Part shown: in pieces, positions 1 through 9,186 of the stretch
Numbering within the stretch: the first letter of the stretch is position 1
Layout of the letters: each line of letters begins with the position of its first letter
Assembly: GCA_013997645.1 (NCBI GenBank)
Contig: PNKB01000004.1
Span: forward strand, 1-64,000
DNA length: 64,000 nt
Origin: Cyanobacteria bacterium PR.3.49
GTDB lineage: Bacteria > Cyanobacteriota > Vampirovibrionia > Obscuribacterales > Obscuribacteraceae
Direction of reading: 5' to 3'
Translations under genes and position numbers: made by a program
Notes under the pieces: model-generated
What the model saw: the letters and a program-made list of their open reading frames with translations, nothing else
What the model was told of the DNA's origin: nothing
Databases searched by the model: none

Positions 1-70
1 GAAGGGAAAGCAATTACCGATCCCTTCACTGGTAGTCAAGACAAGAACAGTAAGCCGATGGGTAAGCCGA

Positions 71-553
71 ATGGAGATTGCTGCGGCGGCAAAAAAGGCT
101 CAAAGCAAAAAGAGCAGACAAAGTTTGCCAAGTAAGCCTTCCAGACTTATGCTTAGTGGCATGAGCTATTTTCTTGCCCTCTTAGTCACTTTGATGGTTG
201 CCCATCAGCAAGTTCAAGCACAAGGCTTGCCCGGGGCTGACATAAATCCCAACCCTCACCCAGGTCGAACAGCATCTACTGCCGGCCCACTCTTGCCTGG
301 AAAAACGGACGCTGAGCGGTGGAAATTGGTAAGCACCAATCTAGAAACCATGCTTGGCAAAAACAAAGCTGAAATCAAAAAACTATTCGGCAAGGTTGGA
401 GGCAAGGGCTCCGAGAAAGAGGAAATGGTTTATAGAATCACAGAAGCTTTACCGCGCAAACCTGGTGGGCTTCATCACATCGAACTATCGTTGCTTTTCA
501 GCAAAAAAGACCTAGTACATAAGGTATCGGTAGTACGCGTAACATGGCTCTAG
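71..553 (+). CDS. Hypothetical secreted/membrane-anchored protein
   Basis: 160 aa ORF; hydrophobic N-terminal segment (YFLALLVTLMVAHQQVQAQG) resembling a signal peptide; true start may be an internal ATG. Confidence 0.6.
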   Translation: MEIAAAAKKAQSKKSRQSLPSKPSRLMLSGMSYFLALLVTLMVAHQQVQAQGLPGADINPNPHPGRTASTAGPLLPGKTDAERWKLVSTNLETMLGKNKAEIKKLFGKVGGKGSEKEEMVYRITEALPRKPGGLHHIELSLLFSKKDLVHKVSVVRVTWL

Positions 554-1515
554 AAATCTTTCTGAGTGTCTAATTTCAACTTCACTGCAGCATCGACCCC
601 GTAGCGACGCACAATCTCCGCATGAGCACCTCTCCAGCCCACTCTATAGGCGTTATACGTTGATTTGTAGTATTCGTCATAAGCCGCTATCTTCTTTTCT
701 GAATTGATTTCCATAGCTGTCGGCGCATCGAACATCAGAAATTTTTTGAGTTGCGCTGAATTCGGATGCTTTAGGTCAAATAGAGTATTCAGTGACGTTG
801 TAACTTCAACACCATCTTTTATCCAGGTGTAAGTGACAGGTTTAGCGCCTTTCCAGTGCCGGGTTATATCATCGTGCACCTGCATTTCCGTGATGAAACT
901 CTGCACCTCAAGATCACCCTTATAGGCAACATACGCGTCAAGGCTCGGTGCCTTCGTTCCTTCAAACCACAACTTCTTCAACCCTTGGTGCGTTGCGTGA
1001 TAGCCCTCGTGGGCGACATGCTCAACCTGCAATGCAGCACTATCACTGGATTTCAAAATCAAAGTGCTTGTTCTGGCATTGTAAAAAGTATCTTTCGCAT
1101 TTCGATCAAATATGATTTTTAAGTCGTCAGGCTTTTTCCACGGGCTTGAGTCGAGCGCTTCGATTATCTCTTCATACGTTTTTGACTTTCCGGGGCCACT
1201 TTCCAAAGCCTTTGAATGCCAATAAGCATCGACAAATGGTGTTTTATATTTGTGAATGAAATCCTTGAACGGCAATACAACTCCCTCTGGAGGAGCTGGC
1301 TTTTCTGAAGGTTTCTCAGCAATTTGAATTCTTTCCGATACTTCTGCTTGCGCAACTACATCTGGTGGCAAAACCGAATGAAAGATGGACTCAATCGAAT
1401 TTGGCCTGCCTTTGTTGTCCTCTGTCGACCGTTCGGAAGATTGAAATTGCTCATTCTGCTTTTCTGACATAGAAGCGTTATGCCCATTCGCCAGACGAAA
1501 GATGTCAGCAGGCAA
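550..1515 (-). CDS. Hypothetical protein with HExxH motif (putative zincin-like)
   Basis: 321 aa ORF; motif VEHVAHEGYHATHQG; start could be the internal Met (MSEKQNEQ) at about 1470. Confidence 0.6.
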   Translation of the reverse strand: MPADIFRLANGHNASMSEKQNEQFQSSERSTEDNKGRPNSIESIFHSVLPPDVVAQAEVSERIQIAEKPSEKPAPPEGVVLPFKDFIHKYKTPFVDAYWHSKALESGPGKSKTYEEIIEALDSSPWKKPDDLKIIFDRNAKDTFYNARTSTLILKSSDSAALQVEHVAHEGYHATHQGLKKLWFEGTKAPSLDAYVAYKGDLEVQSFITEMQVHDDITRHWKGAKPVTYTWIKDGVEVTTSLNTLFDLKHPNSAQLKKFLMFDAPTAMEINSEKKIAAYDEYYKSTYNAYRVGWRGAHAEIVRRYGVDAAVKLKLDTQKDF

Positions 1516-1912
1516 CTCCAGCCTGTTGCGGTCCTGTCTCAGCCAAAGGCTGCCACTCCTGGTTGCGGCGCAACCACCGCGCTAGCTGCGAAGCCTTGAC
1601 AGCATTAGCCGTGCGAGGTGTATCCGCGCGTTTCAAGATTACTGTTTCAACAGTCTTCTAGAAACAGCTGTCATGACTCTAATAGAGTTCTTACGTTTCA
1701 CCCGCTTTTTTCATCGCTTCACAGGTACCTTTGCCCTCAGGCAAAACCCTCTAACTTCCCGGCTTAGTTCCCCCTTTCACGTGCTTAGCAGCATGCGGGA
1801 GTTACTGTCCGGATTTTCTCTTATCTGAAATTCACTATCTCCCGCACCGCTGCTGCATCTTGACCAAGAGCGGCTGCGGTTCGACATGCAAAAAATCTGA
1901 AGGAGTCGTGAG

Positions 1913-2980
1913 ATGCCTCATAACCATCCACACGGGTTCGACGCAGCCGCCACCAAGCGCCGCCTCGCATCGACCTGGTTCAAAACTATCTTTGGCATGA
2001 CTCTGATTTCCGTGCTCGCAGTCTCCGCCCTGGTTTACCTTGGGCTGAGCCTCACATGGGGAGTCGTGCTTCTCGGCGCATGGTCGCTGATTCCGGTATT
2101 CAGCTGGTATCACAGCGGCACGCTTGTGTTGAAGCTGATGAAGTGCCGCGCACCAAGCGAGCACAATCCCGATCATCAGCGCCTCGTGCGCCTCGTTGAC
2201 GAGCTGTATCCGGTGACCGGTCTCAAGGTCAAACCTCCGGTGTACATCTCGCCAATCCCACTGCCCAACGCGTTCGCCACCGGCCGCAGCCCTGCCACCA
2301 GCTTCATCGCTGCGACCGAAGGCCTGCTGCACCTCGACCTCACGGACGCCGAACTCAAGGCTGTGCTCGCCCACGAACTCGCGCACGTGAAGTGCCGCGA
2401 CGTCTCGATCGGCTCGTTCATGGCTGTAATGGGCTCGCTGTTTGCGATTGTTCTGTCGGCTGGATTCCCCGGACTCTTCCGCGGCGTCTTCTCCGGCGGT
2501 GAAGCGCCTTTGCTCGACAAGCTGTCGGACAAGGTCAACAAGGACAAGAAGCGGTTCTTCACGCCCGATGGCGGTGTTGCCGGCTTCATCATGATGCTGG
2601 CGATTTTCTACCTGGTCAGCATGCTGACCAAGTTCCTGGCGCTGTTCGTCAGCCGGTGCCGCGAAAGCGCCGCCGATGTTCTGGCTGCCCAGTGGACTGG
2701 AGACCCCTGTGCGCTTTCCACAGCGCTGCAGAAGATCCGCAATTTCATGATGCGCCAGCGTCGTGACATTCGCCTGATCACGCTGACTCGCGGCATGAAG
2801 CCTCTCTTCATCGTCAACGCGTTTGACGAGGACGACGAGAGCGGCGTCGACAAGAGCCTGGGCGCGCGCCTTGGCCGTTGGTGGCGCAGCCTGGGTGAAC
2901 ACCACCCGCCCGTCGAGAAGCGCATACAGGAACTGGACGCCATGTCCGGTGGTCAGTGCCCGCGCCTTCGCGATCGGTAA
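1913..2980 (+). CDS. M48 family (HtpX-like) membrane metallopeptidase
   Basis: LAHELAHVKCRD (HExxH), several TM segments, downstream RESAAD motif. Confidence 0.88.
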   Translation: MPHNHPHGFDAAATKRRLASTWFKTIFGMTLISVLAVSALVYLGLSLTWGVVLLGAWSLIPVFSWYHSGTLVLKLMKCRAPSEHNPDHQRLVRLVDELYPVTGLKVKPPVYISPIPLPNAFATGRSPATSFIAATEGLLHLDLTDAELKAVLAHELAHVKCRDVSIGSFMAVMGSLFAIVLSAGFPGLFRGVFSGGEAPLLDKLSDKVNKDKKRFFTPDGGVAGFIMMLAIFYLVSMLTKFLALFVSRCRESAADVLAAQWTGDPCALSTALQKIRNFMMRQRRDIRLITLTRGMKPLFIVNAFDEDDESGVDKSLGARLGRWWRSLGEHHPPVEKRIQELDAMSGGQCPRLRDR

Positions 2981-3030
2981 GAACAACATGCTTTCCTGAG
3001 ACGGATGGCTAAACTCATTCGCCTCAGCTC

Positions 3031-3096
3031 GAAGGGTTCTGCTTTCGGAGCGTATCAAGCCAGATACGCCCTGACTGCAGAACCCTTCATTTTTTG
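3031..3096 (+). terminator. Branched stem-loop terminator
   Basis: gaagggttctg ... cagaacccttc outer stem enclosing gcgtatc/gatacgc, followed by attttttg. Confidence 0.75.
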
Positions 3097-3169
3097 TAAG
3101 CAGTCTGCGACATGACGTAGTATTGCTGTGCTTTTGATATGGAGCAGGCAAACTAACCCGCATCAAAGA

Positions 3170-3197
3170 AAAGATTTTTCGCTGAAAAATCTTTTTT
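3170..3197. terminator. A/T-flanked hairpin (bidirectional terminator-like)
   Basis: aaagatttttcgctgaaaaatctttttt inverted repeat; near-identical copy at 59442-59470. Confidence 0.6.
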
Positions 3198-3442
3198 CCA
3201 GAGCGATGGATTTTTGCCCACCCTCACAGGGTTGAATGCGGTAAAAATCGCAAGCTGCAAAGCGTGAAAGTTAGCGCGCGCGGGCGAACGAAATACTGCT
3301 GCCTGTGCATTTCCAAATGGCATACAGCATTGCCTTGGCTGTCTGCTGTAACTCATCGTCTAAACACAACTCTCCTCCAGAAAATTCGGTATTCACAACA
3401 CCACTACATCACCACCACACCAGAAAGAGAAAGGATTTGCGG

Positions 3443-3610
3443 ATGGCAATCTTGGGTGCAATCTTCGTAGGTGTTCTCGCATTTTTCGTGTGCGCCTTTT
3501 TCTGCGCGGGCTTACCTCAACTCCTCACACTTTTCATCAGCATGTTATTTGCAATGTTCTGCGGGCTCATCGCACATTTACGTTTCGATAGACGGCCCAG
3601 CGGGGACTAA
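3443..3610 (+). CDS. Small hydrophobic membrane protein
   Basis: 55 aa from ATG 3443; AGAAAGGA-type RBS upstream; two hydrophobic helices. Confidence 0.55.
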   Translation: MAILGAIFVGVLAFFVCAFFCAGLPQLLTLFISMLFAMFCGLIAHLRFDRRPSGD

Positions 3611-3652
3611 CGACCCGATTTCGAACAGCGAATAACTCGACTTGACTCGAGA

Positions 3653-3696
3653 ATGCAGGCGGAAAAACACAAGCCATTCCGCCTGCATAATTTTTC
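3653..3696 (+). terminator. Rho-independent terminator
   Basis: atgcaggcgga ... tccgcctgcat followed by aattttt. Confidence 0.75.
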
Positions 3697-3814
3697 ACTT
3701 CTTAGTACTATCGAACATCGTTTTTGAGGCAGGCGTCAAAATCTTTGACCAAATCACAGGCAAACTCACAGCAATCAAGTGCTGGAGCGGCTCGATTCAA
3801 TTCGCAAATCTGAA

Positions 3815-4033
3815 TTAGTTCCAGGAACCGGCTTGTTTGGCGGCTACCCAATGAACACGTGCAGCGGCATCATCTGTCAAAGTTGCTATCAATCCTGACT
3901 GCGCCGCATTGAATATGGTGATCACCAGTGCAACTGCAATTGCTGAGTAAGCCAACATCGTGCCGTACTCAACTGTTCCATCACCGGACGTGGAGCTGAC
4001 AAATTTGTTCAGTTTGTTGTCTGTGGGCTTCAT
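3815..4033 (-). CDS. Flp/Fap-type (type IVb) pilin-like small protein
   Basis: GDGTVEYGTMLAYSAIAVALVITIFNAAQSGL resembles the Flp pilin G-x-x-x-V-E-Y-x-hydrophobic core; AAGGAG RBS before ATG. Confidence 0.55.
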   Translation of the reverse strand: MKPTDNKLNKFVSSTSGDGTVEYGTMLAYSAIAVALVITIFNAAQSGLIATLTDDAAARVHWVAAKQAGSWN

Positions 4034-4420
4034 GACCATCGCTCCTTCGGAGGGAACTCTCATTGATAAGGCGCGTCTTGCCCCGAGAAGTTCCCTGAGA
4101 ACAAGGTATCACGCGTTTCAAAAACATCAAATAGAAAACGCTAATACAGTATCGGTTTGCAAAGTTCAAGATTTGTGGCTGATCGTACACCGTAATCAAG
4201 AGAGGATTTGTGATTTATTTTGGGGTATCTCTTGAAATCCCGCGTGTCATCGGCGTTTTACTCACCCATTCAAGATGACGAGCGACAAAATTATTTCAAA
4301 AAAGTGGTGTCAAATATGGACTATGCTCTGCTAAAATTAAGCAACTCAAATCTAATGATCAAAAAGAATTTCGATCAAAGAAATTCTCAAAGTCCCAACT
4401 CCAAGAAAGGCGAGCGAAGT

Positions 4421-4807
4421 ATGGAAAGCGTAGCCCTTCAGAGCCCCCCAGCCTTGTCTTTCACGATCGCGTGTGACGAGAGATGCGCCATGGTGCACAA
4501 ATTCAGCTCACTAGTGAAGTGGTGGGACCGCGAAAATGTTTTCACGTTCGTAGATAGAGATTCGAGAAATCCTGCAGCACAGCGCCTTGTTAGTGACCTC
4601 GACCGTTCTCCCTGGAGCCTCATGCTCATCGATGAAGATGGAGAGCGCTGGTCAGGTCCGGAAGCAATTCCAATGATTTTGAAGCATTTGCCTCTAGGAA
4701 AATTGGCTGCTGTTTTCTACATCTTGCCGGGCACGATGTGGATAACCAGACAGTTTTATTTGTTTGCTTCACGCAATCGCCGTTTGCTCACACAGCAAAA
4801 CGCATAA
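4421..4807 (+). CDS. DCC/DUF393-like thiol-oxidoreductase family protein with degenerate CxxC
   Basis: IACDERCAMVHKFSSLVKWWDRENVFTFVD and C-terminal YLFASRNRR match the DUF393 pattern; second Cys replaced by Val. Confidence 0.55.
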   Translation: MESVALQSPPALSFTIACDERCAMVHKFSSLVKWWDRENVFTFVDRDSRNPAAQRLVSDLDRSPWSLMLIDEDGERWSGPEAIPMILKHLPLGKLAAVFYILPGTMWITRQFYLFASRNRRLLTQQNA

Positions 4808-4824
4808 GACTGCACGCAGTTTTT

Positions 4825-5733
4825 TCAGGCCGAATTCATCGAAAACAGCGACAGGACATCAGCGTCTTGCAATCCCATTTCGCGCGCCGCAGTAAAAACG
4901 CACCACAAGTGCTGTGCTAATTCGCTGCCCTCCAGACCACCCGGTAAAGGCGGTGGATTGGACGCATCAAACACTTCAATGCGACCAGGAAAGTAAGAGA
5001 CAAATTTTTCCAGCTCCAGACCGGGCGGATCTTGTGCAATCACCAGGCGCTTGCGCGGGTCCATATTGGCAAGCAATTCCCCCAGAGCCTCTATAGCATC
5101 TCCGCCTGCAGCGCCGGCTTTCAAGTCAGCATAACCTTCATCCGTGATGATGAGAATGTTCGGATTGAGCGCGGCGGTGAGCAACGACAGCTCGTCAATT
5201 GAGCGAGGCGTCAGCTCAAACAGGCAATAGCGCGTTGTCTCATCCAGAGTCAGCAAAGCGGTCAAAGCCTCTCCAGGAGGCAGCACCGCAGTTGGTGGCA
5301 CAAAATGGAGCCGGTCTTCAAAGCTCGAGCTCATCACCCTCGACATCATTTGCGTAACCAGACCAAAAGGGCGAGTTTTAGAGCCGGTAATGGCAACTAC
5401 TGTTGGATTCAGCCGTCGGCGCCAGTTTCGCGCCAAACTTTTGAGCGCTGCCAGCGTGTCGTCAACTGCAATCAGCGGGAAGGACGAGCTGGCAATCGGA
5501 TAGCTGCCGCGTTCGCTGACTATGCAGCCCATCGCACCGGATGAAAATGCATCGCCGAGGAAATCGTGTCCATCAAAACGGTCTCCACGCAAAGCCACAA
5601 ACCATGCGCCTTCACGAATCTCGCGCGTGTCGATGCACAATTCGGCGGCATCCGACTCGTCCGGCATCATGCCTTGAGCGAGCCGCCCTGTGGTTATTTC
5701 AAGAATCTCTTCGGCAGTAAAAGTGGCGACCAT
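4825..5733 (-). CDS. MurF/Mur-ligase-like protein lacking the canonical P-loop
   Basis: MurF N-domain pattern (CIDTREIREGAWFVALRGDRFDGHDFL, A-x-G-A-x-G-C-I-V-S-E), but VVAITGSKTRPFG in place of AITGSNGKTT; shorter than MurF (302 aa). Confidence 0.7.
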   Translation of the reverse strand: MVATFTAEEILEITTGRLAQGMMPDESDAAELCIDTREIREGAWFVALRGDRFDGHDFLGDAFSSGAMGCIVSERGSYPIASSSFPLIAVDDTLAALKSLARNWRRRLNPTVVAITGSKTRPFGLVTQMMSRVMSSSFEDRLHFVPPTAVLPPGEALTALLTLDETTRYCLFELTPRSIDELSLLTAALNPNILIITDEGYADLKAGAAGGDAIEALGELLANMDPRKRLVIAQDPPGLELEKFVSYFPGRIEVFDASNPPPLPGGLEGSELAQHLWCVFTAAREMGLQDADVLSLFSMNSA

Positions 5734-5902
5734 TGTCCGGCACGTTATGTGTCACGCACGTAAGCATACTCGCTTAGAGCGCGCGATGCATCGAATCACA
5801 GGCAGAAAATTGCGATGCTTGCAACCGGACTTCTCGAAGCTGCGGGTGCCCCAAAATATTTGACAATATTCTCAATAAGGATTTTTGGTTCGCAACAAGA
5901 AG

Positions 5903-6112
5903 TCAGAGTCGATATAAAAGGATGATTTCCATAACGGCAAAAACCCAACAGAAAGGTACGGCAAGGCTGAACGCCACCTCCAAGCCCCAATCGATGGGGT
6001 CGCCGTCGCACATCATGCAGATATAGATAATGGCGCTGGTAAATGGCGTGACGAACCAGCCCATGATGCCGGTCATCAAAGCTACTAAAAGTAAGACTGT
6101 CCAGACGTCCAT
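5903..6112 (-). CDS. Small hydrophobic membrane protein
   Basis: 69 aa, two TM-like stretches. Confidence 0.4.
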   Translation of the reverse strand: MDVWTVLLLVALMTGIMGWFVTPFTSAIIYICMMCDGDPIDWGLEVAFSLAVPFCWVFAVMEIILLYRL

Positions 6113-6688
6113 TTGTGCTTTCCGCTAGCGCCTTCTTTTAATCGGATGTTGCCAGAGTTCTTGACTCACGCTCCGATAATCTCACTGGGTAGGGCTTTTG
6201 AAAAGCGTGCAATTACGTACGCCGGTCAATTTCAGCACGGCCAAAATTGCGGAATGATTCGCAACTAGTTGCAAAGATGACAGAGTTAGCGCAGCCTTAG
6301 TTGAGACTAACTCGCAATAAGCTAAGATTGCCGAAGCGCTGAACCTGCCCGAAAAATCGCCCCGTATATAGCTTCAATCTCTGGAATATCTTTAGATTCT
6401 ACGGTTGATACTGAGATCATGAGCTTCTTAGACTGCATTAGTAATTTCAGTACTTCAATTCATCCCGGAGACATCTTCTCTCTTTTCAGGAAACCCAATC
6501 CTCCTCGGAAAAACTGCTGCTTGAAAGTTCTCGATTATGAGAGCAGAAAAACACGGAAACTCTGATCAGGCTTGTTTTGTCTTGAAAGCAGAAAACGATG
6601 CTCTACTTCGCACAGCTGTCTCAGTTAGCGACAGTCTATGCGAAGTATCTCCGAGCGTGCGGCATCACAGTCGCAAAGGAGGCACTAC

Positions 6689-6985
6689 ATGGGGAAACCC
6701 ACAAAAATCTATGTATGCACCGAGGGTAAGAAATGCCCGAAACGCGGCAGCAAGAAGGTGCTCGCTCAGCTCAAAGCTGAAGTCGAACAGCAGAATTCTT
6801 CGCTGGAAGTGAAGGGTTGTGGCTGCCTCGGCACGTGCAAGAAGGGTCCGAGTCTCGTTGTGACACCGGACAAAGTTCGCTATGGTCGCGTAAAACCTGA
6901 AGACAGTGCCGACATCGTCAAAGCGCACAGCGCCGGCGAAGGACCTGTCGAAAGGCTGGTAATCACGAAGAAGAAAAAGAAGTAG
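6689..6985 (+). CDS. Thioredoxin-like [2Fe-2S] ferredoxin domain protein
   Basis: IYVCTEGKKCPKRG ... GCGCLGTCKKGP Cys pattern; AAAGGAGG RBS before ATG 6689. Confidence 0.75.
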   Translation: MGKPTKIYVCTEGKKCPKRGSKKVLAQLKAEVEQQNSSLEVKGCGCLGTCKKGPSLVVTPDKVRYGRVKPEDSADIVKAHSAGEGPVERLVITKKKKK

Positions 6986-7184
6986 CCCTCAGCGCTTCTC
7001 TGCTTCGCGAGCCGACTTAGCGTTAACAACGCTGAGCGACATCTCTATCGCATTTGAATCCAACTCTATGCTCGCGCAGAAACACCGTACAGCATGCGGT
7101 TCTGCGCGCATGTCCACTACGCCAATGACCGCTCAGGGAAACAGCTGTGCCCAAGCGGAAGTAAGTCATGTAAGGAGAACAATC

Positions 7185-8159
7185 ATGAAACGATGGCAAA
7201 ACCGTCGCTTCTGCGAACTGGTGGCACACGTCACCGAGACGCGCGATGCTCTTGCTAAGGAGACCGACCTGTCTCCGCGCAACGAAATCGTCAACCAGAA
7301 GCTGCACAACCTCGTTCACTATGTCACTCTGCCGCACAACCAAGCGGCCGCAAAGCGTGCGCTGCAGACCCTGTCTCAGACGGGTGTCACGGCTTCTCTT
7401 CGCGATATCTGTCAGCGTGCGGAATTCCAGCTCGAGCTGTACTTCAGCGACCCCGACCGGGTTCTGGACTTTCCGTACATCGATCACTACCTGGAGCTGG
7501 CGCTCAAGGAGAGTGAACTCGCCAATCTCAACTCCAACAGCCGTGTCGTTTTCGTCGGTGGTGGTCCGCTCCCTTGGACGCCGCTGGTGCTGACGATCGT
7601 GCAGTCCGCGAAGGCCCAGGGCATGCTCGGCGAGCTGACTCGCTGTCTGGCCGAAGGTGACGCTCACACCGACGACCTGCTCAAGAAGGTCATCCAGAGG
7701 GAGTTCTGGCGTGACTGGCCGAGTTCGTTCCAGGTGATGTCCGTCGAGAAGGAGGCGGAAGCCGCGGAAAACTCGGTTAAGGCGCTCACGAAGCTGGGCT
7801 TCCAGGACCACGTCCAGGTCGCTCATGTTGACGGCGCGGAGTTGGTTGTTCCGCCCGGCTTCGACACCTTCTTCATCGCCAGCATGGTGACGGAGAAGCA
7901 GCGCGTGATGCTCAACATCATGTCGCAGGTCGAGCCCGGCAAGGAAGTGACCTTCTTGGTTCGCAGCGTTGATCCCGTCAACATGCGTGCCCTCCTGTAC
8001 GAACCGGCTGACAGCCTGCTCGAAGACATGGAAGCGTGCATCCCCGGTCTTTCCTGGGTCGACACCTTCCTGCCCGAGAACGGCTCATGCCTGATCAACT
8101 CCGTGCACGTCTACAAGTACCGCCGCCCGGTTGAGTCCGAGGCGGAGGCTGCTGCGTAA
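7185..8159 (+). CDS. Nicotianamine synthase-like protein
   Basis: FPYIDHYLELALKE, RVVFVGGGPLPWTPLVL, FFIASMVTEKQRVMLNIMSQVEPGKEVTFLVRS and RALLYEP match NAS family blocks; TAAGGAG RBS before ATG 7185. Confidence 0.8.
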   Translation: MKRWQNRRFCELVAHVTETRDALAKETDLSPRNEIVNQKLHNLVHYVTLPHNQAAAKRALQTLSQTGVTASLRDICQRAEFQLELYFSDPDRVLDFPYIDHYLELALKESELANLNSNSRVVFVGGGPLPWTPLVLTIVQSAKAQGMLGELTRCLAEGDAHTDDLLKKVIQREFWRDWPSSFQVMSVEKEAEAAENSVKALTKLGFQDHVQVAHVDGAELVVPPGFDTFFIASMVTEKQRVMLNIMSQVEPGKEVTFLVRSVDPVNMRALLYEPADSLLEDMEACIPGLSWVDTFLPENGSCLINSVHVYKYRRPVESEAEAAA

Positions 8160-8200
8160 CACTGCCGGAGCGTTGTTTCGCTGAGCGCGACGCAACGATG

Positions 8201-8256
8201 AATGACCGAGGAGATTGGCGATGCAAAACGCGCCAATCTCTCTCGGTTCATTCTTT
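8201..8256 (+). terminator. Rho-independent terminator
   Basis: aatgaccgaggagattggcg / cgccaatctctctcggttcatt then cttt. Confidence 0.8.
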
Positions 8257-9186
8257 AAGCCGCCTTTCTACTACATCATTTAGCATCAAATCTCAGTTCG
8301 TTTAGAACACATTTCCGGAAGAAATAGCGCTAGCTGGTCTGCCGCCGGCCAAAACCTGATTGAGATGCAAAAAATTGGGCCATCGCCAACCGCGCTAACT
8401 TGAAACCCTTGTCATCCACCCCCTTTTCTTGACATTGGCAGTTTTTGGGACCGGCAAACTAATACGGTTGCGGCTACTTCGAACTCGAGAGCAACGTTGC
8501 CATGCCCGCCGCTGGGAGCAGCACGGCTACAGTGCGAAGACAGCGCCAGACCGCGACGACGAATAAGTTCTGCCTGAGTCCTCTGCGAATTGACTGTTGG
8601 TGGGGGTCGGCGTTATGCGTCGACCTCCACTTCAGTTACAACAGCAGATTTTTCTCCTTTTTTTGGCCTTCTTGCGCACCATATACGGTGCCCTCACGGT
8701 TTTCACTTTCAATAGTGAGATGACAAATCAGAGCACGCAGCTACCTTGGCAAGGCGGGCGAGCGTTTCCAGATTCGAACCTTCAGACGCGCTCGGATGAT
8801 CCCCCACCGGGGGTTGCGCTCATGCGGCTCTGCGAGCCGGATTAAGCGAGTTAAGACGAAATTCCTCCCAGGGCACGAATAGGCCAGCTAACGCGAAAGC
8901 ATCACCGAATGGCGCTTTTCACGCCAGCAATGGCAGAAAAGCGCCTCTTCACAACAGCGCTGCCAAGTAGCAAAACAGCTGCCCTATCTGACAGGTTTTA
9001 GTTCCTATTTTTCATTTCCAGCAGTCACCTAACTAAAGCACTCAAGAGTTTTCACTCACACCATTTCAGGTCAAACATCACGCGCGCGTAGCTCGTGTGT
9101 TTGGAGTGCTCCGTTTTGACTGCAGTAAGTCCCTGTCGCGCAGCGCTTCAAAGCCCTCGCGCACAGACAACAATGAGGAGCGAATT

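Noticed and set aside
1516-1912. Possible structured RNA or gene remnant (ggttgcggcgcaacc hairpin; a 43-52 aa minus-strand frame reading KRADTPRTANAVKASQLARWLRRNQEW)
   Set aside because: No known RNA family consensus recognised and no start/RBS evidence; left unassigned
1835-3166. 443-aa minus-strand ORF
   Set aside because: Antisense shadow of the M48 peptidase at 1913-2980
7023-7826. 267-aa minus-strand ORF
   Set aside because: Antisense shadow of the NAS-like gene
8765-8800. agattcgaacctt resembles a tRNA T-loop
   Set aside because: Flanking bases do not form a T-stem and no other tRNA arms are present
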